From: JAWLGW01 sp964569055
GTDB taxonomy: Bacteria; Planctomycetota; J058
Assembly (NCBI GenBank): GCA_964569055.1
Contig: CAZMSZ010000117.1
Coordinates: forward strand, 1 to 19,370
Length of the DNA stretch: 19,370 nt
Direction: 5' to 3'
The position numbers and the translations under genes were made by a program. Below the pieces are notes generated by a model. The model did no database searches, had not been told where the DNA came from, and worked only from the letters and a program-made list of their open reading frames with translations. Below are positions 14,358-19,370 of the stretch, in pieces; position 1 is the stretch's first letter, and each line of letters opens with the position of its first letter.

Positions 14358-15236
14358 GTGGCCGCGCTCCAGGGGCAGGTGGCGGTCGTGACCGGCGCCA
14401 GCCGCGGGGGCGGGCGCGGGGTGGCGGTCGAGCTGGGCGCGGCGGGCGCGACGGTCTACGTGACCGGGCGCTCGACGCGCGCCGGCGGGCCCGACACCTA
14501 CGCGCGGCTGTTGGTCGAGGCGGGGCTGGACGCGCTCCCCGGGACGATCGAGGACACGGCCGAGGAGGTGACGCGCGCGGGCGGGCGAGGGATCGCCGTC
14601 CGCTGCGACCACACCCAGGAGGGCGAGGCCCAGGCGCTGCTCGCGCAGGTCGAGCGGGAGCAGGGGCGGCTCGACCTCCTGGTCAACAACGCCTGGGGCG
14701 GGCACGAGGCGCTCGTGCCGAGCGGGTTCGGGCGGCCGTTCTGGGAGCAGCCGCTCGACCAGTGGGACGCCATGTTCGACCGCGGGGTGCGCAATCACCT
14801 GCTCGCCGCGCGCGCCGCGGCGCCGCTGCTCGTCCGGCAGGGGCGCGGGCTGATCGTGGCGACCACGTTCTGGGACCAGGGGCGCTACGTGGCGGGCAAC
14901 CTGTTCTATGACCTCGCCAAGGCGGCGATCAACCGGCTCGCGTTCGGGGTCGCCGAGGAGCTGCGCCCGCACGGGGTCGCCTCGCTCGCGCTCTCGCCCG
15001 GCTTCATGCGCACCGAACTGGTGCTCGGCGCGCGCGACGAGGCGCGCTGGCAGGAGCACCCGAGCCTGGCGCGCACCGAGTCGCCGCGCTACCTCGGCCG
15101 CGCGGTGGTCGCGCTGGCGGCCGACCCGCAGGTGCTCGCGCGCACCGGGCAGGTCCTGTACGTGGGCGAGCTGGCGCGCGAGTACGGGTTCACCGACGTC
15201 GACGGCCGCCAGCCGCCGCCGTTCGCCATGGGGTGA
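14358..15236 (+). CDS. Short-chain dehydrogenase/reductase (DHRS1-like SDR)
   Basis: 292 residues from GTG 14358, one base after the Uma2 stop, probably translated by coupling. It is a Rossmann-fold SDR: cofactor loop TGASRGGGRG (12-21), NNAWGG (110-115) in place of NNAG, and active-site YDLAK with Tyr184 and Lys188. The position of the catalytic Ser reads IVATTFWDQG, so Thr170 may replace Ser. The 30-residue stretch after the second strand (GRSTRAGGPDTYARLL...) and the PGFMRTE block fit the DHRS1-like subgroup better than FabG. It is predicted to be a soluble NAD(P)-dependent carbonyl reductase or alcohol dehydrogenase of unknown substrate. The next gene encodes a crotonase-fold acyl-CoA enzyme, which fits a lipid or acyl metabolism context. 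Confidence 0.93.
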   Translation: MAALQGQVAVVTGASRGGGRGVAVELGAAGATVYVTGRSTRAGGPDTYARLLVEAGLDALPGTIEDTAEEVTRAGGRGIAVRCDHTQEGEAQALLAQVEREQGRLDLLVNNAWGGHEALVPSGFGRPFWEQPLDQWDAMFDRGVRNHLLAARAAAPLLVRQGRGLIVATTFWDQGRYVAGNLFYDLAKAAINRLAFGVAEELRPHGVASLALSPGFMRTELVLGARDEARWQEHPSLARTESPRYLGRAVVALAADPQVLARTGQVLYVGELAREYGFTDVDGRQPPPFAMG

Positions 15237-15284
15237 GCGCGCGCGCCGCGCGGACGGGATACCCTGTCGGCCACGAGGTGGCGC

Positions 15285-15980
15285 ATGCGCGAGCTGACGA
15301 TCCAGGGCCCCGGCAAGAACGCGCTCGGGCGCGAGCTCATGGGCTCGCTGCTGGCCCAGCTCCGCGAGGCGGGCGGCGAGCCGCTCCTCCTCACCGGCGC
15401 GGGCGACGCCTTCTCGGCCGGGCTGAACCTCAAGGAGCTGCTCGAGCTCGACGAGGCCGGCATGGACGGCTTCCTGCGCCTGCTCGGGGAGCTGTCGGCG
15501 GCGCTGTTCGACTACCCCGGGCCGACGGTCGCGCTCGTCAACGGGCACGCGATCGCGGGCGGCTGCGTGCTCGCGCTGTGCTGCGACTGGCGGGTGGGCA
15601 CCAGCGACGCCCGCGCGCGGATCGGCCTCAACGAGGTCGCGCTCGGGCTGCGGTTCCCGCCCCGCCTGCTGCGCATGCTGCGTCACGCCGCGCCGACCCT
15701 CGAGCGCGCGGTGCTCGGGGCCGGGCTGTACGACCCCGCCACGGCGCTGCGCCTCGGCCTGCTCGACGAGGTCGCCGAGGACGCGGGCGCGGTCGCGCGC
15801 GCGCGGCTGGCCGAGCGGGCCGCCTATCCGCGCCCGGCCTACGCGGCTGCCAAGGCCGACCTGCGGGTCGGCCTCTCGGCCGCCCGGCCCGACGAGGAGC
15901 GGACCTTCCGCGAGGAGGTGCTGCCGGTGTGGACCTCGCCCGAGCTGAAGGCGCGGGTCCGCGCCGCTCTGAAGCGCTGA
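15285..15980 (+). CDS. Enoyl-CoA hydratase/isomerase family protein
   Basis: 231 residues from ATG 15285, with GAGGTGG upstream. It has a crotonase fold with both oxyanion-hole segments: GDAFSAGLNLKEL (41-52) and NGHAIAGGCVLALCCDWRV (86-104), followed by ARIGLNEVALGL with Glu117. The GLNEVALGL segment and short length resemble delta3,delta2-enoyl-CoA isomerases (ECI1-like) more than hydratases, which have the PE..LG..PG.GG block; here it reads NEVALGLRFPPRL. It would act on acyl-CoA in the cytoplasm, in fatty acid degradation or modification. The exact reaction is inference. It is two bases upstream of the following gene. Confidence 0.92.
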   Translation: MRELTIQGPGKNALGRELMGSLLAQLREAGGEPLLLTGAGDAFSAGLNLKELLELDEAGMDGFLRLLGELSAALFDYPGPTVALVNGHAIAGGCVLALCCDWRVGTSDARARIGLNEVALGLRFPPRLLRMLRHAAPTLERAVLGAGLYDPATALRLGLLDEVAEDAGAVARARLAERAAYPRPAYAAAKADLRVGLSAARPDEERTFREEVLPVWTSPELKARVRAALKR

Positions 15981-15982
15981 CC

Positions 15983-16888
15983 GTGGAGCCCTCGGCCGCG
16001 CTCGCGATCGTCGGCGCGACCCCCGAGCCCCTCGCCCGGCCGATCCGGGTGGCGCGCTGGCAGCAGGCGCTGGCGCTCACCGGCGCCGACGAGGTGTCGG
16101 CCGAGCGCTGGCCCGCGCTGGTGGCGGCGGCCTGCGCGCTGTGCCACGGCGTTCCGCGCGTGCTGCTCGCGCCCGCGCTCGAGCAGGTGCCCGAGGACGT
16201 GCTGCTGGTCGTGGCCCCGGGCGAGCTCGACCCCGCCGCGCGCGCGGCCCTGCTCGCCGCGCGCGCCGCGAGCGCCCCGCCGCTGGCGCTCGACCTGCCG
16301 CAGGACGCCGCGCCGGGCGACCTCGAGGCGCCCGGGGCCGGGCCGAGCGCGGGCGTCTACTGGTGCGCCCCCGCGGGCGAGCTGATCCTGCCCGGGCGTC
16401 CGCGCGGGACGCGGTGCGGCCCCGCGGCGCTGGCGGCCCCGCTCCTGCTGCGCGCGGTCCCGCGCCTGGGGCCGATCGCGGCGCTGGAGGGACGGCCGCC
16501 CTCGCCCGAGCTGGTGGCGGCGGGCGCGGTCGCGCTCGTGGCCGACGGACGCGGGCGGGTGACCCTCGCCGCCGGCGCGCCGCTCCTGGCGCGCTCGCTC
16601 GAGCCCGCGCCCGCCGCGCCGCGCGGGCCGGTGGCCGAGCTCGAGGCGGCCCTCGAGGCGCTCGCGCAGCGCCGCGCCTTCCGCCTCCCGCCCGGGCCGC
16701 CCGGCTGGAAGACCCTCCACGCCGAGGCGCGCCGGATCCTGGACGACGCGCGCCGCGCCGGGCGGATCGCCTCGTTCGAGCTCAGCGTCGGCCCCCACCC
16801 CGACGCGCCGAACGGCGCCAAGATCGAGGCGGTCGTGAAGCTGCCGCGGCGCGTGGAGCAGGTGGTCGTGTCGGTGCGCGCGGTGTGA
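15983..16888 (+). CDS. Compact contractile-tail-sheath-like protein (orphan), tentative
   Basis: 301 residues from GTG 15983, two bases after the crotonase stop. No signal peptide or membrane helix. Segment by segment it follows the order seen in phage/CIS tail sheath proteins. ALAIVGATPEPLARPIRVARWQQAL resembles the N-terminal 'FVG.a..GP...P..v.sw..f' strand. VLLVVAPGE and PPLALDLPQD resemble the 'lvaPg' and 'iiD.P' strands. GPSAGVYWCAPAGELILPG (120-138) resembles 'pSg.vaGvya..D..rGvw.aPAg'. GWKTLHAEARRILDDARRAGRIASFELSVG and the last strands EAVVKLPRRVEQVVVSV (282-298) resemble the C-terminal sheath domain. It is smaller than typical sheaths (about 350-500 residues). No tube, baseplate or ATPase genes lie nearby. 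The fold call is inference, and an unrelated lineage-specific protein remains possible. Confidence 0.55.
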   Translation: MEPSAALAIVGATPEPLARPIRVARWQQALALTGADEVSAERWPALVAAACALCHGVPRVLLAPALEQVPEDVLLVVAPGELDPAARAALLAARAASAPPLALDLPQDAAPGDLEAPGAGPSAGVYWCAPAGELILPGRPRGTRCGPAALAAPLLLRAVPRLGPIAALEGRPPSPELVAAGAVALVADGRGRVTLAAGAPLLARSLEPAPAAPRGPVAELEAALEALAQRRAFRLPPGPPGWKTLHAEARRILDDARRAGRIASFELSVGPHPDAPNGAKIEAVVKLPRRVEQVVVSVRAV

Positions 16889-16942
16889 GGGAAGGGCGGC
16901 GTCGCTCGGAGTCGAATGGGGGCAGAATACGTGACCTCAGCG

Positions 16943-17076
16943 AGGGAATATGAAATATCAACAGGGAACGGAAAATTTGAAATGAGGAATTGCTCTCGCT
17001 GGGCGTGGCCGTCTCGGCGACAGCCGTTCTGGCATTCCTAATTTCTCATTCTCTGTTGATATTTCATATTTCCTCC
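16943..17076. repeat. AT-rich imperfect inverted-repeat (MITE-like) element
   Basis: AATATGAAATATCAACAG at 16947-16964 has a perfect reverse complement at 17053-17070. The arms continue imperfectly: about 16943-16990 pairs with about 17034-17076, with a few mismatches and a 6-base gap. The inner arm ends carry GAGGAAT / ATTCCTA. The about 43-base centre (16991-17033) is GC-rich. The arms are strongly AT-rich against the surrounding sequence, so the element looks foreign. It has no coding capacity. It lies between convergent gene ends (16888 and 17077) and touches the stop codon of the leftward gene, so the long hairpin could also work as a bidirectional terminator. Confidence 0.7.
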
Positions 17077-17691
17077 TCACCGCCCCAGCGTGGCCGAGAT
17101 CACCGCGCGCTCCAGCGCGGTGAACGTGGCCTCGTGCGGGAGGGCCAGCGCGTCCTTGACCACGCGGCGGCGCTGCCCGTCGCGGTAGAGATACAGCGCG
17201 CGCTCGGGGCCGATGTCGGCGTCGTAGTCCTGCGCCTCCCAGGGGAGCGCGCTCAGGCCCTCCTGCTCGAGGCGCTCGAGCAGCCGGGCCATCTCCTTCT
17301 TGTAGAGGCGGCGCACGGTGACGCGGGGGCTGGTGTCGCGGAGGAAGTGGCCGTTGGTGGGGTCGCTCGAGAACACGACCGCGGCCGGGTGCCCGACCTC
17401 GCCGCGTCCGCCGGCGCGGGTCACGTAGACCAGCGTGGCGATCGGCCCCTCGGTCGGGTCCTCCCAGGCGAACACCATCTCGCCCGTCTGCTCGTCGAGA
17501 CGGTGGATCGGGCGGTAGCCGGCGCCGAGCTCGGCGCCCTCGGCGCCCGACTCCTCGGGCTCGGGCGCGTCGATCGGGGGGGCGACCGGCGCGTTGCGCT
17601 CGGCCTCGCCCGCGGGCTCGGACGCGGGAGCCGGGTCGCCCGCGCAGCCGATCAGCGCGAGCGCGAGCGCGAGGCGAGTCCAGCGCGACAT
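17077..17691 (-). CDS. Small lipoprotein of unknown function
   Basis: 204 residues from ATG 17691. A GTG three codons upstream is in frame but directly abuts the GGAGG ribosome site, whereas the ATG is nine bases from it. The signal peptide MSRWTRLALALALIGC has a clear lipobox (LIGC, Cys16). Residues about 17-55 are an Ala/Pro/Glu-rich linker of the kind that tethers lipoproteins away from the membrane. The folded part (about 60-204) contains EMVFAWEDPTEG, AAVVFSSDPTNGHFL, RLYKKEMARLLERLEQEGLSALPW and ALYLYRDGQRRRVVKDALAL. I recognise no family. It follows the RNase HII-like gene with 25 bases between them, so they may be cotranscribed. Confidence 0.8.
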   Translation of the reverse strand: MSRWTRLALALALIGCAGDPAPASEPAGEAERNAPVAPPIDAPEPEESGAEGAELGAGYRPIHRLDEQTGEMVFAWEDPTEGPIATLVYVTRAGGRGEVGHPAAVVFSSDPTNGHFLRDTSPRVTVRRLYKKEMARLLERLEQEGLSALPWEAQDYDADIGPERALYLYRDGQRRRVVKDALALPHEATFTALERAVISATLGR

Positions 17692-17716
17692 GGTGCGCAC
17701 CCTCCGCGCGAGGGTT

Positions 17717-18676
17717 CTACCGCGCGCGCACCAGGGTGTCGAGGGAGACGCCCAGCGCGGGGAGCGCGGGGCGCACCTCCGCGAGGAACCGCCCCGCGTC
17801 CTGCGCGTAGCCCGCCGTCGGGCGCACGCCGGGGCAGCGCTCGAGGAACCACGCGTTGAGGCGCGCCATGAACAGCTCGCGCAGGTACTTGCAGTGCATG
17901 GAGGCGAGCGCCACCGCCAGGCTGCTCTTCTCGCCCTCCATGCGGAACGACACGCGGAGCGGGCCCTGCCGCGTCTTCAGCAGGTAGACGCTCTCCGCCG
18001 CGCCCTCGGCCAGGCAGTCGATCGGCGAGCCGGCGAAGGCGCGCCCGAGGAGCCGCAGGTAGTCCGAGCGGCCGCCCTGCTTGTCCGCCACGACCTCGAG
18101 CGGCCCGCTCGTCTTGCGCCGCAGCGCCCGCAACAGGTCCACGAACGTCTCGGCCAGCACGGTCGCCTTGTTGTTGGTGGCCGCGACCCGCGCGTTGTAG
18201 CGGGGGGCGTCGAGCACGCGCGCCTCGGCCCCCAGGAAGCGGACGCCCGCGCGCGCGCCCGCCTCGTGCAGGCGCAGCGCGCGCGCCGCCACCTCGCCCG
18301 CCCAGGCGTGGGCCGGGAGCGTGACCGCCGCGAGGTCGTCGAACCAGGCCACGCCGCCGCAGCCCGCCGGGTCCTCGCCCAGGGCGGCCAACAGCGCCGG
18401 GAGCGTGGGCGGCACGCCGCCCGGGCCGCGGAACGCGAGCACCCCCAGCTCGAGCTGCTTGAGGCCGTCCTTGCGCGGCTTGATCTCCTTGCTGTCGGCG
18501 ACCCACACCCGGGCGGGGTCCTCCTTGGCGGTGCGGCGCACCGCCGGCCCCAGCCGCGCCCACAGGTCGACCTCGTCGCCGAAGGCCGCGCCCGCGACCT
18601 CGAACGCCACGCCGGCGACCACCAGCGGCCCCAGCTTCGGGCCGTAGCCGGCCTCGTCGAACCCCGCGACGATCAC
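17717..18676 (-). CDS. Divergent RNase HII-like protein
   Basis: 319 residues from GTG 18676, with AGGAGG seven bases upstream. The first strand GFDEAGYGPKLGPLVVAGV is the RNase HII/HIII signature (GxDEAGxGPxxGP), giving Asp7 and Glu8. VADSKEIK (59-66) matches the 'l.DSK.l' block. VVADKQGG gives a likely third acid, Asp198. EGEKSSLAVALASMHCKYLRE (247-267) corresponds to 'GD.kS..iAaASi.AKv.RD', with Glu249 where RNase HII has Asp. RNase HII removes RNA from RNA/DNA hybrids. This protein is about 100 residues longer than typical bacterial RNase HII (about 200), with the extra length mostly between residues 75 and 190. Activity on ribonucleotides is plausible but not certain. The start codon sits in a predicted hairpin (18672-18700). 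Confidence 0.78.
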   Translation of the reverse strand: MIVAGFDEAGYGPKLGPLVVAGVAFEVAGAAFGDEVDLWARLGPAVRRTAKEDPARVWVADSKEIKPRKDGLKQLELGVLAFRGPGGVPPTLPALLAALGEDPAGCGGVAWFDDLAAVTLPAHAWAGEVAARALRLHEAGARAGVRFLGAEARVLDAPRYNARVAATNNKATVLAETFVDLLRALRRKTSGPLEVVADKQGGRSDYLRLLGRAFAGSPIDCLAEGAAESVYLLKTRQGPLRVSFRMEGEKSSLAVALASMHCKYLRELFMARLNAWFLERCPGVRPTAGYAQDAGRFLAEVRPALPALGVSLDTLVRAR

Positions 18677-18700
18677 GGGCGCCTCCTGGGGGCCCGTGAT
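18672..18700 (-). promoter_or_regulatory. Hairpin enclosing the ribosome site and start codon of the RNase HII-like gene
   Basis: ATCACGGGC (18672-18680) and GCCCGTGAT (18692-18700) are a perfect 9-bp inverted repeat with an 11-base loop. In the leftward mRNA the loop holds AGGAGG and the 3' arm holds the GUG start codon. Such a structure would limit translation initiation until opened. It is direct in sequence; function is inferred. Confidence 0.5.
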
Positions 18701-18705
18701 ACCAG

Positions 18706-18716
18706 GTCGGTCCGAC
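18706..18716. promoter_or_regulatory. Candidate operator palindrome in the tetR / RNase HII-like divergent region
   Basis: GTCGGTCCGAC is a perfect hyphenated palindrome between the divergent starts at 18676 and 18773. TetR regulators often bind palindromes in their own divergent promoter, so it is a candidate site. It is short, and a chance origin in GC-rich DNA is possible. A TACATT hexamer at 18747-18752 may be the -10 of the rightward gene. Confidence 0.3.
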
Positions 18717-18772
18717 GAGGCGCCAGCGCGCCTCGGGAGCGCCCGTTACATTCGGTGCCAGGGGAGGAGGCC

Positions 18773-19342
18773 ATGAGCGCGACGGGCACCAAGGAGCGGT
18801 TGATCCGCGAGGCGATGGACCTGTTCTATCGGAACGGGTTCCACTCGGTCGGGCTCGACCGGATCCTAGGCGCGGTCGGGGTGACCAAGACGACCTTCTA
18901 CAACCACTTCGAGAGCAAGGACGACCTCGTGCTCGCCGTGCTCGAGCGGCGCGATCGTCAGGAGCTCGAGACGTGGGCCCAGGCGATCGCCGAGCGGGGC
19001 GGGCCCGACCCGCGCGCGCGGCTGCTGGCGGCGTTCGACGTGCTCGACTCCTGGTTCAACGAGCCGGAGTTCCGCGGCTGCATGTTCATCAACGCCGCCG
19101 CCGAGTTCCCCTCGCCCTTCGACCCGGCCCGCAAGACCGCCCGCCGGCACCAGGAGGGCCTGATCGCCCTGTTCCGCGAGGCGGCCGTCGAGGCGGGCGC
19201 CCCCGACCCCGAGACCCTCGCGCAACAGCTCCACATGCTCCTCGAGGGCGCGATCGTGGTCCGCCACGTCGCCTCCGACGACGCCGCGGCCAAGCGCGCC
19301 CGCGACGCCGCCGAGGCCCTGCTGGCCACGCGCCTGACCTAG
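18773..19342 (+). CDS. TetR/AcrR-family transcriptional regulator
   Basis: 189 residues from ATG 18773 with GGGGAGGAGG directly upstream. The N-terminal TetR DNA-binding domain is clear: TKERLIREAMDLFYRNGFHSVGLDRILGAVGVTKTTFYNHFESKDDLVLAVL (6-57), with helix-turn-helix at about 26-45. The C-terminal ligand-binding half (SWFNEPEFRGCMFINAAAEFP, then QLHMLLEGAIVVRHVAS) fits the TetR subgroup with a conserved GC.f.n...E motif. As a dimer it would repress a neighbouring promoter until a small ligand binds. Targets may be itself, the divergent RNase HII-like gene, or genes beyond the right edge. The stop is 28 bases from the window end. Confidence 0.95.
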   Translation: MSATGTKERLIREAMDLFYRNGFHSVGLDRILGAVGVTKTTFYNHFESKDDLVLAVLERRDRQELETWAQAIAERGGPDPRARLLAAFDVLDSWFNEPEFRGCMFINAAAEFPSPFDPARKTARRHQEGLIALFREAAVEAGAPDPETLAQQLHMLLEGAIVVRHVASDDAAAKRARDAAEALLATRLT

Positions 19343-19370
19343 GCTCTGTCTCGAAACTCGGACCGCGCCC

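Overview
The window is a very GC-rich (well over 70% by eye) bacterial chromosomal segment. It looks like a metagenome or draft scaffold, because it contains two gaps of exactly 100 N, each flanked by the same 55 bases on both sides. The gene content suggests a Gram-negative cell with an outer membrane: a complete Mla/MCE lipid-transport operon, several lipoproteins and a predicted beta-barrel. A giant membrane-anchored protein that combines a squalene-cyclase-like toroid with a DnaJ-type zinc finger points to a high-GC Planctomycetota lineage. Myxococcota is the main alternative. No rRNA, tRNA or CRISPR was seen.

Layout. (1) Positions 1-1007, minus strand: 3'-truncated secreted M15 (VanY-like) peptidase with a peptidoglycan-binding domain. 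(2) Positions 4807 down to 1152, minus strand: tightly packed operon STAS-MlaE permease, MlaF ATPase, MlaD MCE protein and PqiC-like lipoprotein. The first gap lies inside mlaF; collapsing the duplicated 55 bases restores an intact 262-residue ATPase. (3) Positions 4808-5688: a GC-rich leader with nested inverted repeats, the second gap, and a BrnT-type toxin (5' end missing) overlapping its small antitoxin. This toxin-antitoxin pair has lower-GC codon usage and looks acquired. (4) Positions 5716-10473: the 1156-residue anchored toroid/zinc-finger protein, divergent from a secreted protein of unknown function. (5) Positions 13063 down to 10481, minus strand: beta-barrel-like exported protein and a lipoprotein whose C-terminal half reads as a caspase-like fold without its catalytic His and Cys. 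(6) Positions 13177-16888, plus strand: thiol peroxidase Tpx, Uma2-family nuclease-like protein, SDR oxidoreductase, enoyl-CoA hydratase/isomerase, and a 301-residue protein that resembles a miniature contractile-tail sheath protein. (7) Positions 16943-17076: an AT-rich inverted-repeat element, strikingly different in base composition, between two convergent genes. (8) Positions 18676 down to 17077, minus strand: divergent RNase HII-like protein and a small lipoprotein; then, divergently, a TetR regulator running to the right edge.

How the parts may work together. The left third is about envelope maintenance (peptidoglycan trimming and phospholipid trafficking). The middle is dominated by lineage-specific envelope proteins, including a barrel plus pseudo-caspase lipoprotein pair encoded back to back. 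The right-hand plus-strand run mixes peroxide defence and acyl/carbonyl metabolism with an orphan sheath-like protein that has no tube, baseplate or ATPase gene beside it. The most unusual items are the orphan sheath-like protein, the inactive caspase-like lipoprotein and the AT-rich palindromic element.
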